Below are positions 15,936 to 25,858 of a stretch of DNA of 64,000 nucleotides, in pieces. Each line of letters opens with the position of its first letter. Within the stretch, counting starts at the first letter, position 1. The notes beneath the pieces were generated by a model. It was not told where the DNA came from, searched no databases, and worked only from the letters and a program-made list of their open reading frames with translations. Source of the stretch: Bacillota bacterium (lineage in GTDB: Bacteria > Bacillota > Clostridia > Acetivibrionales > DSM-1351); the NCBI GenBank assembly GCA_023393115.1, contig JAEWMS010000063.1, forward strand, positions 1 through 64,000, in the 5' to 3' direction. A program made the translations under genes and the position numbers.

Positions 15936-17618
15936 GTGAAAATTACGGCATGTTCAATTGTTAAGAATGAAGCTCATAATGTTGCACGATCTATAGAAAG
16001 CTATAAGGATTCAGTCGATGAAATAATTATTGTAGACACAGGATCCACAGATAATACTGTAGATATATGTAAGGAGTATGGAGCAAAAGTATTGTTTTAT
16101 GATTGGAACAATGATTTTGCTGCTGCTAAAAACTATGCCCTTGAAAATGCAAAAGGCGACTGGATAATATTTTTAGATGCCGATGAATGGTTTGTTCCTA
16201 AGCTAAACAGACAAAGTTTTCGAAAGTTTCTGGGGAATCTATACAATTCCGTGGATGGGTTACTTGTGACATTATGTGATTTTAGCCACAAGCAGCAAAA
16301 GGTTCGAGTAAAGGGTGTTACTAGTAGGATTTTTAGAAATGACCCTAATACAAGATTTACTGGAAGTATTCATGAAAGATTAATTAATAAAAAGAAAAAA
16401 ATATGTTTATCAAAGACAAATGAGATAGAAATATATCATTCAGGATATGCTGACGGTTTACTAAAAGTTAAATCAAAAAGAAATATTATTATGTTATATG
16501 AATTGTTTAACAATGGTGAAAATGGCTTAGATGTTTTATACTATCTTTTTAGGGAAAATTTAGTGCTGGATAATCTTGAGGAAGCAGATAAGTTTTATAA
16601 TCTTATAATGCAACTGGATAATATAAATGAGGAATTACAAAAAGGTGACAACTATATCAGTATTTATGAGTATAGATATAAAACAATGGTCTTGAGGCCG
16701 GAACTATTTACTCAGAATGATATTGACGAATTTCTTGAATCTGTCTATAATAATTATCCCAATATGCCTATTTATAGTTACTTTATTGGAATTGAAAAAT
16801 ATAAATCAGGAAAGTATACAGAGAGCTATAAATGGCTTAGCCAAGCAGTAAATCTTAACAAAAGATACTCAGGTGTTTATTTGAACACGTTTATTAACAG
16901 TATATTTGATGCATATAACAGAATGGGGAACATACTTAAAAAGCAGGAGAGAAAAGAAGATGCACTGGTGCATTACCTTGAAGCGTTAAGAGAATCAACT
17001 GTAGAAGAAAAATATATTGTACTGCCCCAAATTATAAACATAATAAAATCGACACCTCAAGAAGAAATAATTCTTTTTTTAAATAGTATTTTTGATATCA
17101 GTAAGAAGGAGAATATAGAGTGTATATTAAAAGTACTAAAATGTACACGCCTACATAAAGCGTTTCTATATTATGCAATAAAGTATAATAAGGAATTCAA
17201 TGGACAGGATGATACAACATATATAGCAATGATCTTATCTGGACAAGCTGAATTAGCCGTAGAGACAGCTGGTGAAGCAAGTAGTAATTATAATGGTATA
17301 AATAGAATTGTAGATCATGAAAAACAAGACAATAATAAATCATGTGCCAACAATGAGGAGAATAGTTGTGAAGACTGGCATTTATATTATGCAGTTATTG
17401 CCATCCTGAGTAGTAAACGTTCTGATTTGTATAATAAACATAAATCCATCTTCAAACCTGAGCACGAAATAATAATTGAAGCTTATTTAAATGAAAAATC
17501 TATTTGCGATTTAACAGATGAAGTATCTTCTGAATTTAATAGGTTATATAACACAGCGTTCTATATATTAAACGAATCTGAATTAAGTAGAATGAGGAAG
17601 ACTATAGGAATAGCTTAA
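15936..17618 (+). CDS. GT2 glycosyltransferase with helical repeat C terminus
   Basis: A family 2 glycosyltransferase: residues 1-230 hold the GT-A fold with ACSIVKNEAHNVARSIES, IIIVDTGSTDNT, the acceptor-like WNNDFAAAKNYAL and the DADEWF metal motif. This resembles the SunS-like subgroup found in flagellin and peptide glycosylation. Residues about 240-420 are helical and TPR-like; the C-terminal tail is Asn/Glu-rich. It starts at GTG 15936 behind AAGGGGCG. It is the first gene after flagellin, so direct transfer of the first sugar to flagellin is an attractive inference. Sugar unknown. Confidence 0.88.
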   Translation: MKITACSIVKNEAHNVARSIESYKDSVDEIIIVDTGSTDNTVDICKEYGAKVLFYDWNNDFAAAKNYALENAKGDWIIFLDADEWFVPKLNRQSFRKFLGNLYNSVDGLLVTLCDFSHKQQKVRVKGVTSRIFRNDPNTRFTGSIHERLINKKKKICLSKTNEIEIYHSGYADGLLKVKSKRNIIMLYELFNNGENGLDVLYYLFRENLVLDNLEEADKFYNLIMQLDNINEELQKGDNYISIYEYRYKTMVLRPELFTQNDIDEFLESVYNNYPNMPIYSYFIGIEKYKSGKYTESYKWLSQAVNLNKRYSGVYLNTFINSIFDAYNRMGNILKKQERKEDALVHYLEALRESTVEEKYIVLPQIINIIKSTPQEEIILFLNSIFDISKKENIECILKVLKCTRLHKAFLYYAIKYNKEFNGQDDTTYIAMILSGQAELAVETAGEASSNYNGINRIVDHEKQDNNKSCANNEENSCEDWHLYYAVIAILSSKRSDLYNKHKSIFKPEHEIIIEAYLNEKSICDLTDEVSSEFNRLYNTAFYILNESELSRMRKTIGIA

Positions 17619-17644
17619 ATTTATCTAAAACGAGGATTGATCCC

Positions 17645-18418
17645 ATGAAAGTAGTAATATTTGCAGGTGGTTACGGAACTCGAATAAGTGAAGAATCCCA
17701 TTTAAAGCCAAAGCCGATGATTGAGATTGGAGAAAAGCCAATACTTTGGCATATCATGAAGCAGTATTCCCATTATGGGTTTAATGAGTTTGTCATTTGT
17801 CTGGGATATAAAGGAAATTTAATAAAAGAGTACTTTGCAAATTACTTTTTATACGGTGCCGATGTTACTTTTGACATGAGATATGGAAACAATATGCAGG
17901 TACATTCAAATATGTCCGAACCTTGGAAGGTTACACTTGTCAACACTGGTTTAGATACCATGACGGGTGGGCGTTTAAAAAGGGTAAAAGAATACTTGCA
18001 AAATGAAACATTTATGCTTACATATGGTGATGGTGTTTCCAATGTAAATATTGGAGAACTCGTAGAATATCATAAATCCCACGGTAAGTTGGCTACTGTC
18101 ACAGCAGTACAGCCTGGGGGGCGCTTTGGAGTTTTAGGCATAAGGGAAGATGCTACAGTACTCGAGTTTGTTGAAAAACCCAGCACCCTTGATGTATGGA
18201 TAAATGGAGGGTTCTTTGTATTAGAACCAAAAGTTCTTGACTATATCGAAGGTGATAGTACCTCTTTTGAAAAAGAGCCTCTTACTTTACTTGCAAAAGA
18301 TGAGCAAATAACAGCATATAAACATCTTGGTTTTTGGCAGTGTATGGATACGCAGAGAGACAAATATCAACTAGAATCTATGTGGCAGTCGAGTAGAGCT
18401 CCATGGAAAGTGTGGTAA
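17645..18418 (+). CDS. rfbF: Glucose-1-phosphate cytidylyltransferase
   Basis: It makes CDP-glucose from CTP and glucose-1-phosphate, the entry to CDP-3,6-dideoxysugars and related sugars. The nucleotidyltransferase motif VIFAGGYGTRISEESHLKPK, the GDGVSNVNI metal site, the VQPGGRFGVL segment and the C-terminal HLGFWQCMDTQRDK are typical of RfbF/DdhA at 257 residues. The gene is 26 bases after the glycosyltransferase. The usual partner, CDP-glucose 4,6-dehydratase, is not in this window, so CDP-glucose may be used directly or finished by genes elsewhere. Confidence 0.92.
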   Translation: MKVVIFAGGYGTRISEESHLKPKPMIEIGEKPILWHIMKQYSHYGFNEFVICLGYKGNLIKEYFANYFLYGADVTFDMRYGNNMQVHSNMSEPWKVTLVNTGLDTMTGGRLKRVKEYLQNETFMLTYGDGVSNVNIGELVEYHKSHGKLATVTAVQPGGRFGVLGIREDATVLEFVEKPSTLDVWINGGFFVLEPKVLDYIEGDSTSFEKEPLTLLAKDEQITAYKHLGFWQCMDTQRDKYQLESMWQSSRAPWKVW

Positions 18419-18461
18419 ATCTTTTGCAGATATCTAAATTCAATAGATAGAGGAGAAGATA

Positions 18462-19415
18462 ATGCCAGATATTAGTATCATCATGGTTACATATAATAGA
18501 GAAAAATTTTTAAAGCGATCCATAGAGAGTGTATTAGCACAAAAAAACTGTGATTTTGAATTGGTTATTGTAAATAACGGAAGTGAAGATAACAGTTTAG
18601 AAGTTTGCCGCAAATATGAAGATACAGATTCAAGGGTTAGTGTGGTCAATATTACAAACGGAAATATTGGGCGAGCAAGAAATGTAGGTTTGGATCATAT
18701 TTCTGGTAATTTCGTAAGTTTTGTAGATGATGATGACTATATGAAAGAAGATATGTTTTCATATTTATATACCATTTTGCAAAAACATAATGCGGATATA
18801 TCTGTTTGTGGGTGTTATTATGATTTTTCTGGAAGAATTGAACCATTTTATGTATTTGAAGATGTAAAAGTATTAAATAAATACGAAGCTGTTAGAGAGT
18901 TTTTAAAGAGAAAAAGGTATAATTCAGCAAACCCGTGTAAATTGTTTAAAAGATCCTTGTTTGATAATATTAGGTATATTGAGACAGGAAGATATGATGA
19001 CATACACACTATTTATAAACTATTTGCTGAAGCTGAAACAGTTGTATCATCAGGAACTGCAAAATATTTTTTTGATAGACATGAGAATAATAATTCAGGA
19101 TTTGCATTGACTTATAATCTTACACCTCAGCAATTAGAGGAATATTTGTGGGCTTTTAGTGAAAGAACGAAATATTTGTCTATGAAAATACCTCAAATAG
19201 CTAAAATGGCAAAATACTCTGAATTGTCTTATATGATTTCGATGGTAGATAAAATAACAAAATACAATTTGGAAAATTGTAAGGATCAACTTAGCTATAT
19301 AAAAGGAATACTAGTTTCGAGTTTGGATGAGTTATTAAGTTGCGAATATATAGAACCTTTTGAAGTAGAGTGGGTAAATAAATATATTATAGGAGAATCT
19401 AATGCTAAATATTGA
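18462..19415 (+). CDS. GT2 glycosyltransferase
   Basis: A 317-residue family 2 glycosyltransferase with SIIMVTYNREKFLKRSIESV, the nucleotide-binding VIVNNGSEDNS, a GNIGRARNVGLD stretch and the VDDDDYM metal-binding motif. No membrane segment is apparent. A GAGGAGA SD precedes ATG 18462. Its last 14 bases overlap the next gene, indicating cotranscription. Donor and acceptor cannot be read from the sequence. Confidence 0.88.
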   Translation: MPDISIIMVTYNREKFLKRSIESVLAQKNCDFELVIVNNGSEDNSLEVCRKYEDTDSRVSVVNITNGNIGRARNVGLDHISGNFVSFVDDDDYMKEDMFSYLYTILQKHNADISVCGCYYDFSGRIEPFYVFEDVKVLNKYEAVREFLKRKRYNSANPCKLFKRSLFDNIRYIETGRYDDIHTIYKLFAEAETVVSSGTAKYFFDRHENNNSGFALTYNLTPQQLEEYLWAFSERTKYLSMKIPQIAKMAKYSELSYMISMVDKITKYNLENCKDQLSYIKGILVSSLDELLSCEYIEPFEVEWVNKYIIGESNAKY

Positions 19416-20490
19416 ATCAATCGTTTCAATACCTAATAAATGTCAAGAGTTTTTTAAGTCCTATAATAGAGTTATTCCTATTATTCTTTTTGGAGCAGGA
19501 GGAGGATGTAGTAATGCTGCTAAAATGTTTCTGTCACATGAAATAATGCCTCAAACAATATGTGATAACGACAGTAAAAAGTGGGGAAGATTCTATGAAG
19601 ATATTCCGATAACTTCTTTATATGATGCGATTATGAGGTATGAGGATTTTAATATTTTTGTGTCTGCACCAAACAATGCTCATGATATTATACCTGACTT
19701 AAGACAAAAAGTAGGAGAAGATAAAATTTATTTTTTTGATGCTGATACAAGAATAGATCTTCAAAGCTATAAGAAGTATTTGTTAGAAAATAAGGATTTC
19801 ATTAATAGTCTGTTTCAAAGCTTTAAAGATACTCTATCGAAACAAGTTTTAGAAAATATGTTAAAAGGATGGATTAGTTGTGACTATAAATATTTTGAAG
19901 AAATATATTCAAGTCCGCAATACTTTCCTAAGGATATTTTTCAGCTAAGTCAATATGAAACGTTTCTAGACATAGGTGCTTATACAGGGGATTCAATAGA
20001 GGAGTTTATAAGACAAACTGATTGTAAATATAAAAGAATTATAGCAATTGAACCCAACCTTGATTGTAAAGATAAGCTTGATTCAATAAAAAATCAATAT
20101 CGTGACATAGACGTAATATATAATGGTGTATTTAATAAGAGTGATAAAATCTTATTTGATAATACAGGAATTAAGTCAACAGCTCATTTTTGTTTAGATA
20201 AACAAGATAGTTCGATTGAGAAATGTGTGGAAGTATATACAATAGATAGTTTAATAAAAGAAAAAGTTACATTCATTAAAATGGACATTGAGGGACTTGA
20301 ATTGCAGGCCTTAGAAGGCGCAAAAGATTTAATAAAAGAATACCGTCCAAAGTTGGCAATTAGTGTATATCATAAAACAGACGATATTGTTGAGATTCCT
20401 AAATTTGTACAGAATCTAAATTTAGATTATACGTTATACTTAAGGCACCATTCGTGGTATACAGGGGAAACCGTTTTATACGCAATATAA
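19402..20490 (+). CDS. FkbM-family methyltransferase with N-terminal Rossmann module
   Basis: Two parts are visible. Residues about 25-110 form a small nucleotide-binding-like domain (ILFGAGGGCSNAAKMF, then ICDNDSKKWG). Residues about 185-362 are a FkbM-type SAM-dependent O-methyltransferase with FLDIGAYTGDS (SAM binding), an acidic IAIEPN, and FIKMDIEGLELQALEGA. FkbM enzymes commonly methylate sugar hydroxyls, so methylation of the flagellar glycan is likely. The gene overlaps the preceding glycosyltransferase by 14 bases. A decayed relative lies at 24546-25704. Confidence 0.85.
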   Translation: MLNIESIVSIPNKCQEFFKSYNRVIPIILFGAGGGCSNAAKMFLSHEIMPQTICDNDSKKWGRFYEDIPITSLYDAIMRYEDFNIFVSAPNNAHDIIPDLRQKVGEDKIYFFDADTRIDLQSYKKYLLENKDFINSLFQSFKDTLSKQVLENMLKGWISCDYKYFEEIYSSPQYFPKDIFQLSQYETFLDIGAYTGDSIEEFIRQTDCKYKRIIAIEPNLDCKDKLDSIKNQYRDIDVIYNGVFNKSDKILFDNTGIKSTAHFCLDKQDSSIEKCVEVYTIDSLIKEKVTFIKMDIEGLELQALEGAKDLIKEYRPKLAISVYHKTDDIVEIPKFVQNLNLDYTLYLRHHSWYTGETVLYAI

Positions 20491-20513
20491 CATTACTTAT
20501 GGTGAGGTATATT

Positions 20514-21530
20514 ATGAAAGATAGTTATAGTCAAAAAAAGACTTATAGAAAAGATAGAATTGTTTTAGGAGATAAACTCCCAATTTCCACACCATTATCA
20601 ATATTCTTAGATGTTAGTGAAGTATGCAATTTGAGATGTAATTACTGTTTTCGCGGAAATGATAATACCTACAAAGGATCATATGTAAGAGATAATGATA
20701 TAATGAGTTGGGAAACATTTTGTAGAGCAATGGAGCAAATAGAAGAGTTTCCAGACACTCTAAAAAAAATATCATTATCTGGTCATGGTGAACCTTTAGT
20801 TAACAAGAATTTAACTAAAATGATTAGGTATATAAATGAAAACTATGGAGAATGTGAAACAGAAATACATACGAATGCTACGATTCTTGATAAGGCTTAT
20901 GCGCTTGATTTAGCTGATGCAAATATAAGTAAAATAGTAATTTCTTTACAGGGGCTAAGTTCAAGGAAGTATAGAGAGATATGCGGAACCCGGATTAATT
21001 TTGATTCTTTTATAGAAAGTATTGAAACATTATATAAAAATAGAAAAGATACAATAATTTTTGTAAAAATTGTCGATATAGCCTTAGAAGGCCAAGAAAA
21101 AAGTCAACTATATGAGAAGTTTCAAAATATATGTGACAATGTTATAATTGAAACGTCGGTTAACCTGTGGAAAGGTATGGATAGTCTAAATAACAACTCA
21201 GTTAAAGTAAATAAGTTTGGAGATGAGATTCAATATCAAAAGTGTTGTTCATTATCATTTTACTCATTATTTGTTTCTCCTAATGGTACAGTTTATCCTT
21301 GTACTCAGCCTTCTATATCTTTTAATTTAGGGAATATCTATAATTCAAGTTTGCTTGATTGTTGGAACGGAGAGAGAAGAAGAGAATTTCTTTATAAGCA
21401 ATTAAAGTATGGCAGGCAGGTTCTGGTGGATTGTAATGATTGTTATATAGCTCAGAACTCTATAATGTCTATTGAAGATTCTTTAATTGGATATGAAGAT
21501 GAAATTTTAGAGAGGTTTGGAAGAGGATAA
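20514..21530 (+). CDS. Radical SAM protein with SPASM-like C terminus
   Basis: The CNLRCNYC cluster motif near residue 38 binds the 4Fe-4S cluster that cleaves SAM. A C-terminal cysteine set (CTQPSISF, then DCNDC) resembles the SPASM/Twitch auxiliary cluster region. Such enzymes modify peptides or sugars; inside a glycan island, sugar dehydration, epimerisation or substrate activation is plausible but unproven. The frame runs back into the preceding gene, but ATG 20514 is correctly placed after GGTGAGG (20501-20507). It ends one base before the next start. Confidence 0.85.
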   Translation: MKDSYSQKKTYRKDRIVLGDKLPISTPLSIFLDVSEVCNLRCNYCFRGNDNTYKGSYVRDNDIMSWETFCRAMEQIEEFPDTLKKISLSGHGEPLVNKNLTKMIRYINENYGECETEIHTNATILDKAYALDLADANISKIVISLQGLSSRKYREICGTRINFDSFIESIETLYKNRKDTIIFVKIVDIALEGQEKSQLYEKFQNICDNVIIETSVNLWKGMDSLNNNSVKVNKFGDEIQYQKCCSLSFYSLFVSPNGTVYPCTQPSISFNLGNIYNSSLLDCWNGERRREFLYKQLKYGRQVLVDCNDCYIAQNSIMSIEDSLIGYEDEILERFGRG

Positions 21531-21531
21531 C

Positions 21532-22731
21532 ATGGAGAACAAGTACAATTTTGCCTGGCCGGTAACAGTAATGTCTTATGAAGATTATATTACTCTAAAA
21601 GAATGTATAGATAAAAACCAAAACAAAATAAAAAATAAATCATTAGTTATATTTGGAGCAGGAATAAGAGGTTCCGTGTTTGCAGCAATTCTAGAGAAAG
21701 AGAATTATCCTTTTTTTTATTTCGCAGATAATAATAGTAAAAAATGGGGAGGGTATATAAACAGTCATCCGATTCTACCACTTAAGGAAGTAGAAAATAA
21801 TGTAGATAAATTTGCCATAATAATATCGGTTGAAAATTGTGATAGTATAAAAACACAGCTTTCAAATTATGGTTATATTGAAGACGTTAACTTTTTTTGT
21901 ATCAAAACAAACATTTACAATAATTATTTAAATGAATTTAAAAGGAAGACACCTTTTAAAGTGTTAGCCCTTGGAGATTGCGGCTTATCTCAGATATCAA
22001 TAAATGATATCGACCCTGAGAATCTCGGAAGTATGATAAGAAGAACTATTGGCGACAACTATACTAAAGTATTAGCAATGCATGGCATGGGTATGAGATC
22101 TTTTTACACCGTTTATAAGACACAAATTGAAATGGGAATAATACCAGAAGTATTAGTATTAATGATTAATTTTGAAGTATTTACAGGAAAACATCACATT
22201 TTACCAAGAACGCAACATGTAGAATTATTTAAGTTATTAGATAATTTCGTCGGATCAGCTTTTGATGAGTTAAGAGAATATGTAAAAATAGTAGAAGAAC
22301 GTTTTGCTAAGTTAAAATTAGATGTTTTTAATTCTTCTGATCAATCAGTAAATATTGATCAAAACAGTGTATTAGTTTTTCGAAAAAATTACATGTATAG
22401 GTTACGTGGGGAATGTGAAGATGTGGAATATTTATTGAAAATACTAGATTTTTCTATTCAAGAAGGTATTAAAGTTCTACCATTTATTCCACCTGCTAAT
22501 TATATGTATGCAGAACAGCTACTTGGAGAAAAGTTTAAGAACGCTTATGAAGATAATCGTAAGAAAATGATTAGTTTAATTAATGATAAAGGATTTGAAG
22601 TTTTAGATTTAAGTTATATTCTAACTTCCGATTGTTTTGCCGATAAAAAAACTATTGATGAAACTGCAAATTATAAAGGGCGGTTGATTGTTTTAGACAA
22701 AATTGTTGAGAGTCTAAGAACAATGATTTAG
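21532..22731 (+). CDS. Rossmann module plus SGNH-like region, unknown function
   Basis: Residues about 30-110 contain the nucleotide-binding-like module seen in neighbouring genes (LVIFGAGIRGSVFAAILE, then ADNNSKKWGG). The remainder (about 145-399) begins KVLALGDCGLSQ, resembling the first block of SGNH/DltD-type esterase folds, and ends in an IDETANYKGR segment where active enzymes have D-x-x-H. The nucleophile position is Cys and the His is absent in my reading, so catalytic activity is doubtful. ATG 21532 has AGAGGA before it; a TTG at 21517 is less likely. Function unknown. Confidence 0.6.
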   Translation: MENKYNFAWPVTVMSYEDYITLKECIDKNQNKIKNKSLVIFGAGIRGSVFAAILEKENYPFFYFADNNSKKWGGYINSHPILPLKEVENNVDKFAIIISVENCDSIKTQLSNYGYIEDVNFFCIKTNIYNNYLNEFKRKTPFKVLALGDCGLSQISINDIDPENLGSMIRRTIGDNYTKVLAMHGMGMRSFYTVYKTQIEMGIIPEVLVLMINFEVFTGKHHILPRTQHVELFKLLDNFVGSAFDELREYVKIVEERFAKLKLDVFNSSDQSVNIDQNSVLVFRKNYMYRLRGECEDVEYLLKILDFSIQEGIKVLPFIPPANYMYAEQLLGEKFKNAYEDNRKKMISLINDKGFEVLDLSYILTSDCFADKKTIDETANYKGRLIVLDKIVESLRTMI

Positions 22732-22747
22732 AGTAAATTAATTTTAA

Positions 22748-24286
22748 ATGGAGTTGGTATGTTTGAAGAAAAACATTTTAGAATATTTAATTGAATCTGT
22801 TGATAAAAGGCCTAATCATATTGCAGTAAAAGATGAGCAGATTACTTTAACCTTTGCAGAGCTTGATAGGCTTGCAAGACAAATAGCAACTCAAATAATA
22901 AACCAAACTAGTGGAATAACAAATCAACCAATTGCTGTTTACTTACCTAAAAGAGCGTTGGCAATAGCTACATTTTTAGGCATTGTATATAGTGGGAATT
23001 TTTATATTCCTATAGATATTAACTCTCCAACCGAGAGAATAAAGACGATTTTTTCAGTATTGGAGCCTTTGTGTATCATATCGGTTGCTGAACTTGAAAA
23101 TAACCTTAGTTTATATGATGATACAATAAAGATTTATTTGGAAGAATGTAAATCAAATACTATATCTGAAGATGCCTTAACGAACATTATGCAAAGAAAA
23201 ATTGACACTGACCTTTTATATGTTATGTTTACTTCAGGCTCAACTGGTGTACCTAAAGGTGTAACAATAAGCCATAAATCTGTAATTGATTATGTTGAAT
23301 GGCTAACAGACTTCTACAAATTCGACAGAAATACGGTATTTGGTAACCAGGCACCGTTCTATTTTGATAATTCAATATTAGATATTTATTTAACATTAAA
23401 ACATGGTTGTACACTAATAATTATACCTGAAAGTACGTTTATATTTCCCCAAAAGCTATTTGAATTCATGTATGATAATTCAATTAATACAATTTTCTGG
23501 GTTCCGTCGGCTATGGGAATTGTAGCATCCTCTAATAAAGTGAACTTTAACAAAATGCCAGACTTGAGTAAAATAATATTCTGTGGTGAAGTAATGCCTG
23601 TTAAAACACTTAACTTTTGGAGAAGCATTTATCCAAATGCACTTTTTGCAAATATGTATGGACCAACAGAAATTACTGACGTGTGTACTTGTTATGTTGT
23701 AAATCGAGAATTTGAATTAAGTGAAACATTACCAATCGGATTTGCATGTAATAACACAGACATATTAGTTTTAAATGAAAATGACGAACTCGTGAATAAT
23801 GATGAGATTGGAGAATTATGTGTACGTGGTACCTGCTTATCATTTGGTTATTATGGTAGTTGGGATAAGACAGATAGTGTATTTGTCCAAAACCCATTAA
23901 ACAAGAAGTACCCCGAAAAAATATATAGAACTGGTGATTTAGTTAAATATAATGAATACGGTGAGCTTATTTATATTGGAAGAAAAGACTTTCAGATAAA
24001 GCACATGGGGCATAGAATCGAATTAGGAGAGATTGAAAACGCAACCCTTGCAATAGATGGCATTAGGGAATGTTGCTGTTTTTATCTAGAAACTGAAAAT
24101 AGTATCTGTTTAGTGTGTTCCTGTATAAATAGTATAACTGAAAAAACAATATATCAGTATTTGAAATCGAAATTACCTTCATATATGCTACCAGGCATAA
24201 TAAAAATAATTTCTAAATTACCGCTGAATCCAAACGGGAAAATAGATAGGAAGGCATTAAAATCGGAATTTCAAAGGGATAACTAA
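22748..24286 (+). CDS. Adenylation (AMP-forming) enzyme, DltA/NRPS A-domain-like
   Basis: An ANL superfamily enzyme that activates an amino or other acid as its adenylate and loads it on a carrier protein. Motifs in order are the ATP loop VMFTSGSTGVPKGV near residue 159, MYGPTEITD near 303, YRTGDLVKY near 393 and the C-terminal catalytic Lys in NGKIDRKALK near 498. Its 512 residues match free-standing DltA-like proteins. The carrier gene follows after 4 bases. ATG 22748 lacks an SD; TTG 22763, 9 bases after GGAG, may be the true start. Substrate unknown. Confidence 0.9.
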   Translation: MELVCLKKNILEYLIESVDKRPNHIAVKDEQITLTFAELDRLARQIATQIINQTSGITNQPIAVYLPKRALAIATFLGIVYSGNFYIPIDINSPTERIKTIFSVLEPLCIISVAELENNLSLYDDTIKIYLEECKSNTISEDALTNIMQRKIDTDLLYVMFTSGSTGVPKGVTISHKSVIDYVEWLTDFYKFDRNTVFGNQAPFYFDNSILDIYLTLKHGCTLIIIPESTFIFPQKLFEFMYDNSINTIFWVPSAMGIVASSNKVNFNKMPDLSKIIFCGEVMPVKTLNFWRSIYPNALFANMYGPTEITDVCTCYVVNREFELSETLPIGFACNNTDILVLNENDELVNNDEIGELCVRGTCLSFGYYGSWDKTDSVFVQNPLNKKYPEKIYRTGDLVKYNEYGELIYIGRKDFQIKHMGHRIELGEIENATLAIDGIRECCCFYLETENSICLVCSCINSITEKTIYQYLKSKLPSYMLPGIIKIISKLPLNPNGKIDRKALKSEFQRDN

Positions 24287-24290
24287 AGGG

Positions 24291-24542
24291 GTGAGTAAGA
24301 TTTATACTGGCATTGAAGAAAAGATATTAGAAATTATTACAGAAATCAATCCTTACGTAGATATTAATAAATATTCAAAGCTTATTGAGGAAAAAATAAT
24401 TGATTCGTTAGGGATAATGGTATTGATTCAAGAATTGGAAACAGAATTCGAAATAAATATACAGGAAGACGATATAAGTATAGATAATTTTAAAGATATT
24501 GCCGGAATTGAAGCACTTGTATTAAAGTCCAGGAGGATTTAA
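24291..24542 (+). CDS. Acyl/peptidyl carrier protein
   Basis: An 83-residue carrier with the phosphopantetheine attachment motif IIDSLGIMVLIQELE, in which Ser39 would carry the prosthetic arm. It is acidic and helical, as expected. It starts (GTG) 4 bases after the adenylation gene, so the pair likely forms a DltA-DltC-like loading module. No DltB-like acyltransferase is visible nearby. Confidence 0.88.
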   Translation: MSKIYTGIEEKILEIITEINPYVDINKYSKLIEEKIIDSLGIMVLIQELETEFEINIQEDDISIDNFKDIAGIEALVLKSRRI

Positions 24543-24545
24543 CTA

Positions 24546-25704
24546 ATGCAGTTTAGTATTAGGCCGACACTTATTTGGAGAGATTTACAATCTACAGATA
24601 TACCGATTATTATTTATGGTGCAGGAGGACAAGGACAACGGCTATTTGAAATATTGAAGAAGAATTGCATAACCCCAAGCTGTTTCTGTGTGACTGATAA
24701 ATGCGAAGAAAATGAACTGTTAGGTCTGAAGTTGTATTCCTATAGTGAATTAAAATATAAGTATTCAAAATATATATTATTAATTGCAACCTTACCATTA
24801 ACAGCTTTAGAAATAGAAAACTTTTTAGTATCTCAAAATGAAAAAAATGTATTCTATAATATGTGTGTTCCGTTTAAGATGGAAGATACTTTTTTGGACA
24901 TTAATGATATTAATATTGACTATGAGAGATATAAAAAGTATTTGACATGTTTCAGGATAATATATCAAGAGAACTCTTCATAAGTCTTTTGTCTTTTAAA
25001 ATGTCAGGTGATGGTAGTCAGTTAATTAATATGATTTCAGGAGAATCTTTCTTGATGATCCTATACTAAATAAAAACAGCAAATATATATATATTGATTG
25101 TGGTGCATATACTGGAGATACTATAATGAAATTTTGCCAATTTAATGGATTACATTATACTAAGATAATTGGCATTGAAATGGAAAAAGGGAATTTTGAA
25201 GCATTGAGAAACTTTATAAAATATTCGAAATTAAAAGATGTTATATTACTTAATATTGCCTTAAGCTCAGAAAAAGGTGAACTTACTTACCATACAACTT
25301 CAAATTTTAGTTTTTTTAATGCAAATTTATTTAAAAAACCTATTTTAGTATCCAGCCACGAGGAGAAGCAAAAGTTTTTGCAAGATGGGTCAATGAGTAT
25401 AGAGGTAGATGTACACTCAGATACTAATGATAATATTTTAAGTGATATAGATGATATAAGTTCTAGTCCATTAATTATAAAGCTGAATGCTATGGGTTCG
25501 GATTACGAAATTTTGCTAGGAGCCCAAAATACATTAAAAGAATATAAACCTGTTATAGTTCTTGAGTATGGAACATTTAAGAACCATATATTAGACATCC
25601 CATTTTTACTAAAAGATCTAAATCCAGAATATCATTTTTATTTAAGACAGAAAAAAGTTTTTGGTGACTGCAAGACAATTCTTTATTGTATTAATGGAGA
25701 CTAG
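24546..25704 (+). pseudogene. Frameshifted Rossmann-FkbM methyltransferase gene
   Basis: Two open stretches, 24546-24983 and 25126-25704, are parts of one gene related to the FkbM gene at 19402. The first keeps the IIIYGAGGQGQRLFEIL module. Reading continues sensibly if the frame shifts inside the A run at 24933-24937 (giving KKVFDMFQDNISRELF, then KMSGDGSQLINMISGESF). A second shift near 25048-25053 gives DDPILNKN and then YIYIDCGAYTGDTIMKF, the SAM motif, which lies before the ATG of the second open stretch. Both shifts are explained by single-base losses in A and T runs. It is either a real decayed gene or contains sequence errors. Confidence 0.78.
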
Positions 25705-25725
25705 CATGATGAATAACAATAAAAC

Positions 25726-25746
25726 AGTTTCTATAATATAGAAACT
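25726..25746 (+). repeat. Short perfect hairpin after the frameshifted gene
   Basis: AGTTTCTAT (25726-25734) and ATAGAAACT (25738-25746) pair perfectly around a 3-base AAT loop. No T run follows. Possibly an RNA-stabilising or weak termination structure in the 154-base gap. Confidence 0.4.
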
Positions 25747-25858
25747 AAAATAATATTATAGATGAAATTAAGTAATAGAATTGGAAAGAACTTCTCCAGT
25801 ATAATAACTGGTGATAATTTATGAATTAATTAGATTGAGATTGTATGGGGGTCTAAAT

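Noticed and set aside
25126..25704. Independent methyltransferase gene starting at 25126
   Set aside because: The SAM-binding motif lies upstream of this ATG in the same frame; it is the 3' part of a frameshifted gene.
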